Of a stretch of 64,000 nt of DNA, positions 53,596-62,852 are shown in pieces. Position numbers and translations under genes: made by a program. Source of the DNA: Peptacetobacter hiranonis. Lineage in GTDB: Bacteria > Bacillota > Clostridia > Peptostreptococcales > Peptostreptococcaceae. The first letter of the stretch is position 1. The number at the start of each line of letters is the position of its first letter. A model generated the notes under the pieces. That model made no database searches and was not told the origin of the DNA. It saw only the letters and a program-made list of their open reading frames with translations. The stretch covers positions 1-64,000 of the forward strand of contig NZ_CP036523.1 in NCBI RefSeq assembly GCF_008151785.1, written 5' to 3'.

Positions 53596-53745
53596 TTATT
53601 TTGTTTCTTTATGTAGAGTATGTTTTTTGCAGAATTTACAATATTTTTTAAGTTCTATTCTGTCTGGATTGTTTTTCTTATTTTTAGTAGTGTTGTAATT
53701 TCTCTGTTTGCATTCTGTACATGCTAAAGTAACTTTTACTCTCAT
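53596..53745 (-). CDS. rpmG: 50S ribosomal protein L33
   Basis: A 49-residue protein, [17 protein letters not shown] start and [16 protein letters not shown] end. Both CxxC pairs are present, so it is the zinc-binding form. GGAGGTGTAACG precedes the ATG. Shares the rpmG-secE-nusG-rplK-rplA transcript. Confidence 0.96.
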   Translation of the reverse strand: MRVKVTLACTECKQRNYNTTKNKKNNPDRIELKKYCKFCKKHTLHKETK

Positions 53746-53848
53746 CGTTACACCTCCATTTGTTTATACAATAAATATATATATTGAATAATATGATATA
53801 TCCGGTGTTTTGGAAATACCATTACCTTCCATAAACATTACTCTGTAT

Positions 53849-53878
53849 AAATTACCACAAACTAGCGGTCTATGTCAA
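53849..53878 (-). promoter_or_regulatory. Promoter of rpmG-secE-nusG-rplK-rplA
   Basis: -35 TTGACA (53878-53873), 18-base spacer with TG before the -10, -10 TAATTT (53854-53849). Confidence 0.65.
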
Positions 53879-53956
53879 CAATTTTATTAATTTCTTGCGT
53901 TATTTTTTGTAAACACTCATCCTGGCGTAACATAAACATCTCACTCTAAAAAATTC

Positions 53957-53989
53957 TAAAAAAAGAGAGACCGTAATGATCTCTCTTTT
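53957..53989 (-). terminator. Terminator after tuf copy 2
   Basis: Stem AAAAGAGAGA/TCTCTCTTTT (53989-53980 with 53970-53961) with nine-base loop and T run on the minus strand. Related to the copy 1 terminator but with a changed loop. Confidence 0.85.
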
Positions 53990-54023
53990 ATCTATAACAC
54001 TTAAGTAATTATCTATCAATTAA

Positions 54024-55217
54024 TTATTCTATTATTGATGCAACTACACCAGATGCTACAGTTCTTCCACCTTCTCTTATTGCGAATCTTAATCCTTCTT
54101 CAACACATATAGAGTTTATTAAGTCAACTTCTATTGTTACGTTATCTCCAGGCATTACCATTTCTGTTCCTTCTGGTAATTTACAAGCTCCTGTTACGTC
54201 TGTTGTTCTGAAGTAGAACTGTGGTCTGTATCCATCGAAGAATGGAGTATGTCTTCCACCTTCTTCTTTTTTAAGAACGTATATTTCTGCTGTGAATTTT
54301 GTGTGAGCATTAACTGTTCCTGGTTTTGCAAGAACCTGTCCTCTTTCTATTTCATTTCTCTGAACACCTCTTAATAATGCTCCTATGTTATCTCCAGCTT
54401 CTGCCTGATCTAGTAATTTTCTGAACATTTCTACTCCTGTTACTACTACTTTTCTTGGAGCTTCTGCTAATCCTACTAGTTCAACTTCGTCCTGTACTTT
54501 TAGTACTCCTCTTTCAACTCTACCTGTTGCAACTGTTCCTCTACCTGTTATAGAGAATACGTCTTCTACTGGCATTAAGAAGTCTTTATCAACATCTCTT
54601 TCTGGAGCTGGTATGTATTCATCTATCATTTCGAAGAATTCTACTATTTTATCTCCCCATTCGCTTGATGGATCTTCTAATGCTTTTAATGCAGATCCTC
54701 TTACTATTGGAGTATCATCTCCTGGGAAATCATATTCGTTTAATAATTCTCTTACTTCCATTTCAACTAATTCAAGAAGTTCTTCATCGTCTACCATATC
54801 ACATTTGTTTAAGAATACAACTATGTAAGGTACACCAACCTGTCTTGATAATAGTATATGTTCTCTTGTCTGAGGCATTGGACCATCAGTTGCTGATACA
54901 ACTAATATAGCACCATCCATCTGTGCAGCACCAGTTATCATGTTTTTAACGTAGTCAGCATGTCCTGGGCAGTCAACGTGTGCGTAATGTCTGTTTGGAG
55001 TTTCATATTCAACGTGTGCAGTTGATATTGTGATTCCTCTTTCTCTTTCTTCTGGAGCTTTATCTATGTTAGCGAAATCTACTGCTTCTCCTAAGTGATA
55101 TCTGTCGAATAATGTTTTTGTTATTGCTGCTGTTAATGTAGTTTTACCGTGGTCAACGTGTCCTATAGTACCTATATTAACATGAGGTTTACTTCTTTCA
55201 AATTTAGCTTTAGCCAT
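54024..55217 (-). CDS. tuf: Elongation factor Tu (copy 2)
   Basis: Same 397-residue protein as copy 1. Reading the two in register I find only four base differences, all silent. Here it lies behind sigH and has its own short leader with a small TATTGCA/TGCAATA hairpin. No strong separate promoter is visible, so it may be read from the sigH side. Confidence 0.98.
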   Translation of the reverse strand: MAKAKFERSKPHVNIGTIGHVDHGKTTLTAAITKTLFDRYHLGEAVDFANIDKAPEERERGITISTAHVEYETPNRHYAHVDCPGHADYVKNMITGAAQMDGAILVVSATDGPMPQTREHILLSRQVGVPYIVVFLNKCDMVDDEELLELVEMEVRELLNEYDFPGDDTPIVRGSALKALEDPSSEWGDKIVEFFEMIDEYIPAPERDVDKDFLMPVEDVFSITGRGTVATGRVERGVLKVQDEVELVGLAEAPRKVVVTGVEMFRKLLDQAEAGDNIGALLRGVQRNEIERGQVLAKPGTVNAHTKFTAEIYVLKKEEGGRHTPFFDGYRPQFYFRTTDVTGACKLPEGTEMVMPGDNVTIEVDLINSICVEEGLRFAIREGGRTVASGVVASIIE

Positions 55218-55298
55218 TGTCTAAATTCCTCCCTTAATAATATTATTTTTTATTTACCTTATTGCAGTTGCAATATGTCTATGTTATGTATTTTACTA

Positions 55299-55949
55299 TT
55301 AATTATTTACATTTTCAAGATGTTTCTCTAATTTTCTCTTCACTCTCTGCAATGCATTGTCAATAGATTTTGGTTCCTTACCTATTATATCGGCGATTTC
55401 TTGATATGATTTGCCGTTTAAGTACAATCCAAGAACCTCCTGCTCTAATTCGCTAAGCAGTTTATTTATCTTATCTTCTATATTTTTTAACTCTTCCTTA
55501 CTTATAATAAGCTCTTCTGGATTAGTAACCATACTAGCTGTTATTATATCAAGAAGCGTTCTTTCTGACTCTTCATCGTATATTGGTTTGCTCAATGATA
55601 CATAAGTATTTAGAGGAATATGCTTTTGTCTGGTAGCAGTCTTTATAGCGGTTATTATCTGTCTAGTTATACAAACTTCAGCAAAAGATCTAAACGAATG
55701 AGCTTTAGTTTCATCAAAATCTCTAATAGCCTTATAAAGTCCGATCATACCCTCTTGTATTATATCTTCTCTATCTGCTCCTATTAGGAAATAAGACTTC
55801 GCTTTAACCCTTACAAAATTTTTGTATTTTGCCATTATGTACTCAAGAGCCATTCTATCCCCATTAGCTGCTCTTTTAACTATTTCATATTCTTCTTTTT
55901 GTTGCTGATTTTCATTCTGTTCTACATTTTTTTCTTCCACTAGCTCCAT
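55299..55949 (-). CDS. sigH: RNA polymerase sigma-H factor
   Basis: Sigma-70 family factor that in endospore formers switches on early sporulation and transition-state genes. 216 residues: region 2 (YIMAKYKNFVRVKAKSYFL, GLYKAIRDFDETKAHSFRSF) and region 4 HTH (LNGKSYQEIADIIGKEPKSI). Position between yacP and tuf/rpmG is the classic sigH locus. GGGGGAG precedes the ATG. Confidence 0.95.
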   Translation of the reverse strand: MELVEEKNVEQNENQQQKEEYEIVKRAANGDRMALEYIMAKYKNFVRVKAKSYFLIGADREDIIQEGMIGLYKAIRDFDETKAHSFRSFAEVCITRQIITAIKTATRQKHIPLNTYVSLSKPIYDEESERTLLDIITASMVTNPEELIISKEELKNIEDKINKLLSELEQEVLGLYLNGKSYQEIADIIGKEPKSIDNALQRVKRKLEKHLENVNN

Positions 55950-55994
55950 CCAATCTCCCCCAATAAATATTTTATATTCAAAGGCATATATTAT

Positions 55995-56558
55995 TTACTT
56001 TTTATTAATTCTCATTCTTTCTAATTTGTCCCAAACCTCTCTGTTTTCATGGTTCAACCTATCGCCTATAGTATTTCTCTGTATAGTTTTCTTATGACTG
56101 CTATTTTTTTCTCCTATCTTTTCCTTAGACTTCATAACATCTAACTGAAGTTCCCTAGCAGAAATTCTTGCAGCTCCTTTACCTAGTACAATCTGCTGCT
56201 CAGCGTAATCACTTGTTGCAACCTTTAGGTCTATAAACTCCTTATTAGGTAGCTCAGCAATATACTTTTCTATATAACTATCCGCTGTCTGATGCTCTTT
56301 AGTAAATACTATCTCAACAGAATCTGATCTCTTTTCTTCATACCCAGCAGAATTCTTTACATTATAAGCATCAAATACTATAGTTGTTTTGTATCCCATA
56401 TACTTAGAAAACTCTATCATATAATCTATTAACTTCTCTCTAGAGCTTTCAAGGTTTATCTTAGATAATTCATTCAAATCATCCCATGCGTTAATTATAT
56501 TGTATCCATCAACTATAAGAATTTTTTTCTTTTTCTTCTTTTTAAACTTTGCAGCCAT
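55995..56558 (-). CDS. yacP: NYN-domain ribonuclease, YacP/Rae1 family
   Basis: 187 residues. PIN/NYN fold with IVDGYNIINAWDDL (near 15-28), DAYN and TSDYAEQQIVLGKGA. The Bacillus homologue Rae1 cleaves mRNA in the ribosomal A site. Function here is inferred from family. The N-terminus has a run of seven lysines. Overlaps the rlmB stop by one base. Confidence 0.88.
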   Translation of the reverse strand: MAAKFKKKKKKKILIVDGYNIINAWDDLNELSKINLESSREKLIDYMIEFSKYMGYKTTIVFDAYNVKNSAGYEEKRSDSVEIVFTKEHQTADSYIEKYIAELPNKEFIDLKVATSDYAEQQIVLGKGAARISARELQLDVMKSKEKIGEKNSSHKKTIQRNTIGDRLNHENREVWDKLERMRINKK

Positions 56559-57292
56559 TATTTACCCGAAGTTCTCTGTCTAAATACTTCATAAAGCAGT
56601 ATTCCACCTGCTACCGATGCATTTAAAGACGTTACATTACCTACCATAGGCATACTAACTACAAAATCACAGTTCTGTTTAACAAGTCTTGATATACCAA
56701 ATCCTTCACTTCCTACTACTAATCCTAAAGGACCTGTTAAATCCTGTTTATAGAACACTCCTCCATCCATGTCTGCAGCTGCAATCCATAGACCTTCTTC
56801 TTTTAGCATCTTTATAGTATTTACAATATTAGTTACCTTACACACAGGAACATACTCTACTGCCCCAGCAGATGCTTTTGCAACTACAGGAGTTATATCT
56901 ACTGATCTTCTCTTAGGAATTACAACAGCATGAGCACCTACTGCATCTGCTGTTCTTATTATAGAACCTAAGTTATGAGGATCTGTTATCTCATCTAATA
57001 TGATGATAAATGGATCTTCTCCCTTTTCCTTAACTTCTCTTACTACTTCTTCTATATCTTTATAGATATAATCACTTATAGTAGCTATAACACCCTGATG
57101 GGCGTGGCTAGTACTCATCTCATCCAGCTTATGTCTATCAACATACTGAATAACTATCTTCTTTTCCTTTGCCATAGCTATTATCTTCTTTATAGAACCT
57201 TCTTTTGAAGAATTAGATATAAGCAATTTTTCTATATGTCTATCGTTTTTTATCGCTTCTATTACGGGATTTCTTCCTTCTATTATAGCCAT
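56558..57292 (-). CDS. rlmB: 23S rRNA 2'-O-methyltransferase, TrmH/RlmB family
   Basis: 244-residue SPOUT methyltransferase. N-terminal substrate-binding domain (EGRNPVIEAIKNDR) and C-terminal knot with DEITDPHNLGSIIRTADAVGA, VVGSEGFGIS and MVGNVTSLNASVAG. The exact target (Gm2251 in E. coli) is inferred. Lies between thyX and yacP as in most Firmicutes. Confidence 0.9.
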   Translation of the reverse strand: MAIIEGRNPVIEAIKNDRHIEKLLISNSSKEGSIKKIIAMAKEKKIVIQYVDRHKLDEMSTSHAHQGVIATISDYIYKDIEEVVREVKEKGEDPFIIILDEITDPHNLGSIIRTADAVGAHAVVIPKRRSVDITPVVAKASAGAVEYVPVCKVTNIVNTIKMLKEEGLWIAAADMDGGVFYKQDLTGPLGLVVGSEGFGISRLVKQNCDFVVSMPMVGNVTSLNASVAGGILLYEVFRQRTSGK

Positions 57293-57305
57293 AATATTTT
57301 CCTTC

Positions 57306-58064
57306 CTATAAATTCTTAAATTTTTCTCTTATCTCAACAACCTTCCCACAAGTCATCTTTCCTTCTGGACAAGGTCCTTTCACACATTTTGGTCCACAGT
57401 TTCTAAACATTATAGGAGCTACTTTTTTCACTTCTTTAAGCATCTGTGTAGCCATTTCCCTTATTTCCCACTGAGCTCTTTCACAACATCTGTGGTCAAA
57501 GAAATTGTAAAGACTTCTAACATTCATAGTCATTACTATTTTTGTTTCACAAGCATTTGGGAAAACATATCTAGCATCTTCTATAGCCTTCTTTTCAGCT
57601 AATCTAGTTGCTTCTTTTTCTGATTTTCCTTCTTCCATAAATTCTTTTTTATGTTTTTCAGATAATATATCTACTATTCTATCGTAGTCTTTCTGATCTC
57701 TTTCCATAGCTTCTACAAATATCTTTTTAGCTTCCTCAGATTTTTCTATTTCTGGTGGAATTATATATTCAAACTGATCTAGTTTTACATATCTCTGAGA
57801 TTGCTGAGAATAACTAGCTATTCTATGACGAACAATCTGATGAGAACATGCTCTAGATATCCCCTCTACTCCAAAAGTAAATGACACATGTTCAAGTGGA
57901 GACTCGTGTCCTATATCAGTTAACATTTTTAAAAAACTTTCTATCTTTTCATCTGTAAGATTTTCTTCTATTCCTTCAACACCAACTTTAGAGTAACAAA
58001 GCTTTGCCGCCATTGATACAACTTTCTCTGGTTCAGGTGTATGTGCAAGTAATTTAACTTTCAT
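57306..58064 (-). CDS. thyX: Flavin-dependent thymidylate synthase
   Basis: Makes dTMP from dUMP using FAD and methylenetetrahydrofolate. 252 residues. The ThyX motif [15 protein letters not shown] (near 80-94) is intact (RHRxxSxxxxSxR). GGGGTG precedes the ATG. It has its own promoter now that the IS3 element separates it from mrnC. Confidence 0.95.
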   Translation of the reverse strand: MKVKLLAHTPEPEKVVSMAAKLCYSKVGVEGIEENLTDEKIESFLKMLTDIGHESPLEHVSFTFGVEGISRACSHQIVRHRIASYSQQSQRYVKLDQFEYIIPPEIEKSEEAKKIFVEAMERDQKDYDRIVDILSEKHKKEFMEEGKSEKEATRLAEKKAIEDARYVFPNACETKIVMTMNVRSLYNFFDHRCCERAQWEIREMATQMLKEVKKVAPIMFRNCGPKCVKGPCPEGKMTCGKVVEIREKFKNL

Positions 58065-58098
58065 TTTATCACCCCTAAAATATAATAGTCCAATCTAT

Positions 58099-58127
58099 AT
58101 TATATCATTAAAATAATATTCTGTCGC
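58099..58127 (-). promoter_or_regulatory. Candidate promoter of thyX
   Basis: -35-like GCGACA (58127-58122), 17-base spacer, -10 TATAAT with TG two bases ahead (58104-58099). Located between the IS3 end and thyX. Confidence 0.55.
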
Positions 58128-58253
58128 AGTTTTTTATAAAAATAGAAATCAATAATAAAAGACATCTTACAAAAAAAATATATATTTTCAAATAAAAAAG
58201 GTGCTACCATAAACTAAAATGGTCCCTATGTCAAGGACATATATAAAAAAGTC

Positions 58254-59576
58254 TTAAGCAGCAAGCAGCTGACTTCTATATTGAATAGGAGTCAGCTGTT
58301 TTAAATTCCACTGACAACGATCATTATTATAATAATCCATATAATCATCTATTAAACTTTTTAACTCTTCAAATGTATTGCAACTTTTATAATCTATTTC
58401 ATCTTTCATATGACCAAAGAATGACTCCTGCGGAGCATTGTCCCAACAATTACCTTTTCTAGACATAGATTGACCTAAATTATATTTTTTTAACAAGTTC
58501 TGAAAAATAGTACTTGTATAATGAACTCCTTGATCAGAATGAATAAATGCATCTTTATGTAATTTGTCTGAATTTGATAACATGAGATTGTTAATAGTTG
58601 AAATAACAATATCCATTTTTAAATTCTTCGATAAATGATACGATAAAATTTCATTCGTAGAAGAATCTTTTACAGTTGATAAATATGCTGTTTTCCCATT
58701 GCCGTACGGCATATACGTAATATCAGTTAAAAGTACTTTTCCTGGTATACCTTGTTTAAATTCTCTATTCAATTTATTAGGAACTGTGTGATGTTCTTTT
58801 CTTGCTTTTCCCATACGTTTAGCTGGATTTGACTCGCGAATAGGACATTTAATTCCATATTTTTTCATTATTCTTTGAATTTTTTTTCTGTTAAATATTA
58901 TATTAAATTTACTTTTTAAAATCATTTTTATTGAACGAGAACCTTTTTTGTATCCTCTGAACTTATATGCTTTAAGAATTATTTCTTTTGCTTCTAAATC
59001 CTTTTCTTCTTGTTTGCTTATTACATTCTTGTTTTTTAAATAGTTATAAAATCCAGATCTAGATACTCCTGCAACAATACATAGATGTTTTATCATTTTT
59101 TTTAAACAATATTTATTTATTACATCATTAATTAATTTGAATATTTTCACCGAAGGTAGCTTATTATTCATCACCTGCCTTTCTTCGAAGTCTAGCTTTT
59201 TTACTAGTTCTAGCTCTGCTTTAAGATATGCTATTTCAGCATCCTTCTTATCTATTATCTCTTTATCTGTTAATTTTCTTTTTCTTGGTCTTCCAGAATT
59301 ATTAACTCTAGAATCATCTAGTCCCAAAATACCATTTTCTTTATATGACTTTCTCCATCGCTCGCTAGCGCATTTAATACGTTTTGCACCTATGATGTTA
59401 GTGTCAAAACCTGCTTCTTTAAATATCTGTGTTGGATTTTTTCCCTTATTGTATTCTGTTATGAAATGTATTTTAAATTCATTTGTATATGTTATTGATT
59501 TACAGCTTACATTCTTTACAAATGGATTTTTTGATAGCTCTAATGTTTCTTCTTTACTAAATTGTTTTTTACTCAT
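58254..59576 (-). CDS. IS3-family transposase, single frame
   Basis: 440 residues that combine what are often OrfA and OrfB. N-terminal helix-turn-helix (about 25-110) and coiled coil (IIDKKDAEIAYLKAELELVKK), then HTH_21 and an integrase core with the DDE residues in LLTDITYMP, HSDQGVHYT and NAPQESFFGHMKDE. No frameshift site is needed. Intact, so probably active. IS150-like subgroup suggested by the long N-terminal region. Confidence 0.92.
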   Translation of the reverse strand: MSKKQFSKEETLELSKNPFVKNVSCKSITYTNEFKIHFITEYNKGKNPTQIFKEAGFDTNIIGAKRIKCASERWRKSYKENGILGLDDSRVNNSGRPRKRKLTDKEIIDKKDAEIAYLKAELELVKKLDFEERQVMNNKLPSVKIFKLINDVINKYCLKKMIKHLCIVAGVSRSGFYNYLKNKNVISKQEEKDLEAKEIILKAYKFRGYKKGSRSIKMILKSKFNIIFNRKKIQRIMKKYGIKCPIRESNPAKRMGKARKEHHTVPNKLNREFKQGIPGKVLLTDITYMPYGNGKTAYLSTVKDSSTNEILSYHLSKNLKMDIVISTINNLMLSNSDKLHKDAFIHSDQGVHYTSTIFQNLLKKYNLGQSMSRKGNCWDNAPQESFFGHMKDEIDYKSCNTFEELKSLIDDYMDYYNNDRCQWNLKQLTPIQYRSQLLAA

Positions 59577-59606
59577 AAATTACTCACCTCTATATTAAAA
59601 TTATAC

Positions 59607-59661
59607 AAAAAAAGAACCTATAGATGAAACACCTTTTTACAAGTGTCCATTCTATAGGTTC
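59607..59661 (-). terminator. Terminator inside the IS3 right end
   Basis: Eleven-base stem GAACCTATAGA (59661-59651 with 59624-59614), 26-base loop with internal pairing, then seven T on the minus strand, about 30 bases before the transposase ATG. Confidence 0.8.
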
Positions 59662-59702
59662 CATTTTAAACATAAATGTTTAGTTAGTAGCACCTTTAAA
59701 AT

Positions 59703-60098
59703 TTACATATCTTCTTCTATTATCGTAATTCCTCTTCTAACAATCTCTTCAAGTCTATCTATCTGCTTATCAAGATAAAGGTAACCAATCAGAGCTTCAA
59801 AACCAGTTGCATGTTTGTAATCTACTATATCCATATTCTTTGGAGCTGTGTTAGACTTCTGGTTTCTTCCTCTCTTAAAGATCCTCATCTCTTCCTCAGT
59901 TAAATCATTCTCTATAGTGTGAATAACCTTAGACTGAGCGTTTGCATTTACATATTTTATCGCCTGCTTGTGAAGAGTGTTCACCTTGTTATTGCAATTT
60001 TTTTTGATTAAATATTCTCTTATATAAGATTCATACACAGTGTCCCCAAGATAAGCAAGTACCAATGGAGACATAGTTATTAATTCACTTTTTTCCAT
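59703..60098 (-). CDS. mrnC: Mini-ribonuclease III
   Basis: 131-residue RNase III catalytic domain without a dsRNA-binding domain. Matures 23S rRNA ends in Firmicutes. Catalytic segment LAYLGDTVYESYIREYL, and KHATGFEALIGYLYL with the second acidic residue. Starts three bases after the cysS stop, so coupled. The IS3 begins right after its stop. Confidence 0.93.
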   Translation of the reverse strand: MEKSELITMSPLVLAYLGDTVYESYIREYLIKKNCNNKVNTLHKQAIKYVNANAQSKVIHTIENDLTEEEMRIFKRGRNQKSNTAPKNMDIVDYKHATGFEALIGYLYLDKQIDRLEEIVRRGITIIEEDM

Positions 60099-60101
60099 TT
60101 T

Positions 60102-61437
60102 CTATACTCTTTTCCATTTAACACCCTGTCTAGTATCTTCAAGAACGATTCCCATATCAAGAAGCTGCTGTCTTATAGCATCTGCTTTTGCAAAATCTTT
60201 GTTCTTTTTAGCATCAGTTCTCTGCTGTATTAAAGCTTCTACTTCTGCATCTACAGAGTTGTCTTTTTCTTTATTTACTATATTTAAAACTCCTGTAAGT
60301 TCGTTAAATTCAGCTAAGCATTTTTCTGCAAATTCTTTAGAAGAATTTTCGTCTACATTTAAGTTTATAAATTTAGATAATTCAAATATAGCAGTTATAG
60401 CATCTGCAGTATTTAAGTCATCATCCATAACCTCAACAAATTTCTTTCTAAATCCATCAAGTTCTTCAACTAATGCTTTTTCTGCATCAGTCATTTCACC
60501 TTCTAAGTGAGATAATGTGAATACTAATTTTTCTTTAGTATTGTAAAGTCTTTCAAGTCCTGCTCCAGCCTGTGCTAATAAGTCGTCGCTGAAGTTTACT
60601 GGGCTTTTGTAATGAGCTGATAATAGGAAGAATCTAACTATTTCAAGATCGTATTTTTTAGATATATCTCTTACAGTGAAGAAGTTTCCTTTTGATTTAC
60701 TCATTTTTTCGTTGTTTACATTTATATAACCATTGTGCATCCAGTATTTAGCAAATGGTTTACCACTTCTAGCTTCACTCTGAGCTATTTCGTTTTCGTG
60801 GTGAGGGAATGTTAAGTCCTGTCCACCTGCGTGTATATCTATAGTTTCTCCAAGATATCTCTTAGACATAACAGAACATTCTATATGCCAACCTGGTCTA
60901 CCTTCGCCCCATGGACTATCCCATCCTGGTTCGCCTTCTTTTTTAGCTTTCCATAAAACGAAGTCCATTGGATGTCTTTTCTGTTCATTTACTTCTATTC
61001 TTGCTCCAGCTTCTAGGTCGTCTATATTCTGTCCAGATAATTTTCCATATCCTTCAAATTTTCTAGTGTCAAAGTATACATCTCCATTTACTGCATAAGC
61101 GTATCCTTTTTCTTCTAATTCCTGGATAAATTCTATTATCTGTGGAATATTCTGTGTAACCTGTGGATGAACTGTAGCTCTTTTTATTCCTAGTCCATCG
61201 CAGTCAACAAAGTATTCTTTTATATATTTTTCAGCTACTTCTTCTGGAGATATTCCTTCTTCGTGGCTTCTTTTTATTATTTTATCGTCTACATCTGTAA
61301 AGTTCTGTACATAAGTTACATCATAACCCTGATATTCTAAGTATCTTCTTAAAGTATCAAACATTATGAATGGTCTTGCATTACCTATATGTATATAGTT
61401 GTACACTGTAGGCCCGCACACATACATTTTAACCTTT
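60102..61437 (-). CDS. cysS: Cysteine--tRNA ligase, downstream exon
   Basis: Charges tRNA-Cys. This part supplies residues 20 (last base) to 464: [19 protein letters not shown] with the zinc cysteine and HIGH motif, [10 protein letters not shown] and the metal His/Cys set, and MSKSKGNF. Its own first ATG (61427) would give a protein lacking the N-terminal 23 residues and has no ribosome site. In-frame codons before it, AAG GTT AAA, continue the exon to the IStron end. Joined to 63292-63350 it makes 1395 bases, 464 residues, the family length. Confidence 0.93.
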
Positions 61438-61609
61438 CCGTTACATAAAATCTATAAATTTCTATAAATTACTTATAAAAAACTACAAATTCTTTTTCCC
61501 AATTCAACGAAGCCTATTTTACTATACAAATATAGCTACTTTAGTTTGTATACTTCTCCAAAGGCTTAAATTCCCGACTAACGTATCGGTACACATTTAG
61601 TTTACAGTT
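61438..61609 (-). ncRNA. Predicted omega (guide) RNA at the IStron right end
   Basis: TnpB uses a guide RNA whose scaffold is the element's 3' end and whose guide is the flanking DNA. After the tnpB stop the RNA has CCGA/TCGG (61589-61574), an outer stem AAGCCT/AGGCTT (61567-61562 with 61515-61510) closing an inner stem TATACAAA/TTTGTATA (61552-61545 with 61530-61523), then an A+T-rich terminal helix arm. The guide would be AAAGGTTAAAATGTATG from cysS. Confidence 0.6.
61445..61482 (-). repeat. Right arm of the IStron long-range inverted repeat
   Basis: Complementary to 62814-62852 in two blocks (14 and 19 pairs) around a small internal loop. It ends seven bases before the GG border. Confidence 0.8.
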
Positions 61610-62722
61610 TTAGTTGTAGGCTAAATTCTTTAAGTTTAAACTTGCATTAAAATCTCTATCAATAACATTCTCACAACATTCACATTTATAAGTTCTCTCT
61701 GATAGACTTAATTTTTCTTTTTTATGTCCACAATTACTACAAATCTTTGATGAAGGATAAAATCTATCTGCAACTATAAATTCAATTCCTTTATTTTTGC
61801 ATTTATACTCTAATTGCCTATATATTTCCCGAAATAAACAATCAGCAATTTTTTCTGATAAATGCTTATTTTTCATCATTCCCTGTACGTTTAAGTCCTC
61901 AACTACTATAGCCTTTGGATTTAAATTTACAAGTTTTGTAGTCGCCTGATGAATGTTATTAAGTCTCACATTTGATATTCTCTGGTGTTGCTTACGGATT
62001 AAAGTTTCAAGCTTTAGTAGATTTTTAGATTTATCCGATGATTTGGTTTTCATCATCTTATCATAATGTCTACTAGCTTTTTTCTGAAGTCTTTTAAGTT
62101 TCTTCTTTTCCTTTTTAGTACTAACTCTATTAAAATTCATACCATTTGAACAAGTCATCAATGTCTTTATCCCCATATCAATTCCAATCGGCTCAGTTTT
62201 TTGTAGATTATTTTCTTCATCTTCTAAGATACAACTAATACTCAACCAAAACTTAACCCCATCAAATGATACTTTTGGATTTAAATATTTACAATTTCTA
62301 GGAATTCTATTCTCTGCCATATCTACCCAACCTATTGATTCAATTCTAACTTTATAATCATCAAATTTGATTTTATAAACATCGTTATAAAAACTTTTTT
62401 TTGATTTCTTTTTACTCTTAAATCGTGGATGTTTAGCTTTTTTATTAAAGAAATTTTTATATGCTTTGCATAAATCTTTTATAGCTTGTTTTGTAACGTT
62501 GTTGTTTATTTCGTTAAGCCACTTAAATTCTTCTTTTTTCTTCAACTGTGTAAATTCTTTCCTTAAATCCATATCAGAAATAAATTTTCCACCTTTTTCA
62601 TAATTTTCCTTTTCTCTAGCTAATGCCCAGTTATATGCAAATCTAACACATCCAAAGCTTTTAAACATCAATTCCTTTTGTTCTTTGTTAGGAAATATTT
62701 GAACTTTAAATCCTTTTTCCAT
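61610..62722 (-). CDS. tnpB: RNA-guided nuclease TnpB
   Basis: 370 residues. N-terminal wedge/REC region, helix-turn-helix start KVQIFPNKEQKELMFKSFG, RuvC-like catalytic residues in IGIDMGIKTL (Asp), VVEDLNVQGM (Glu) and VIDRDFNASLNLK (Asp), and a zinc ribbon CSNCGHK...CECC. All catalytic residues are intact, so a working nuclease is predicted. Encoded inside the intron, in the same direction as cysS. GGCGGTGATGAC precedes the ATG. Confidence 0.92.
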   Translation of the reverse strand: MEKGFKVQIFPNKEQKELMFKSFGCVRFAYNWALAREKENYEKGGKFISDMDLRKEFTQLKKKEEFKWLNEINNNVTKQAIKDLCKAYKNFFNKKAKHPRFKSKKKSKKSFYNDVYKIKFDDYKVRIESIGWVDMAENRIPRNCKYLNPKVSFDGVKFWLSISCILEDEENNLQKTEPIGIDMGIKTLMTCSNGMNFNRVSTKKEKKKLKRLQKKASRHYDKMMKTKSSDKSKNLLKLETLIRKQHQRISNVRLNNIHQATTKLVNLNPKAIVVEDLNVQGMMKNKHLSEKIADCLFREIYRQLEYKCKNKGIEFIVADRFYPSSKICSNCGHKKEKLSLSERTYKCECCENVIDRDFNASLNLKNLAYN

Positions 62723-62813
62723 GTCATCACCGCCTTTCTAGTAATATTTCTTTCTACTATTATCATAGACGGCAAATATTCATTTTATACAAGTTTTTAA
62801 AAAAATTTTATAA

Positions 62814-62852
62814 TTTTTTATAAGTAATTTATTCAGTTTTTATAGATTTTAT
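62814..62852 (-). repeat. Left arm of the IStron long-range inverted repeat
   Basis: Pairs with 61445-61482. It lies at the 3' border of the ribozyme core, between it and tnpB. Confidence 0.8.

Larger units (their letters stand above)
58197..59697 (-). mobile_element. IS3-family insertion sequence, 1501 bp
   Basis: Ends carry inverted repeats AAAGGTGCTAC (58197-58207) and its complement (59687-59697), with further matched bases inside (AAAATGG, CCTAT). Flanks are A-rich (AAA on both sides), consistent with a 3-4 base target duplication. The element contains one intact transposase and a terminator just inside its right end. It sits six bases after the mrnC stop. Confidence 0.85.

Noticed and set aside
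60102-61427. cysS as a truncated gene starting at its internal ATG (61427)
   Set aside because: That ATG has no ribosome site, the family N-terminus is missing, and the missing part is present in frame at 63292-63350 beyond the IStron.
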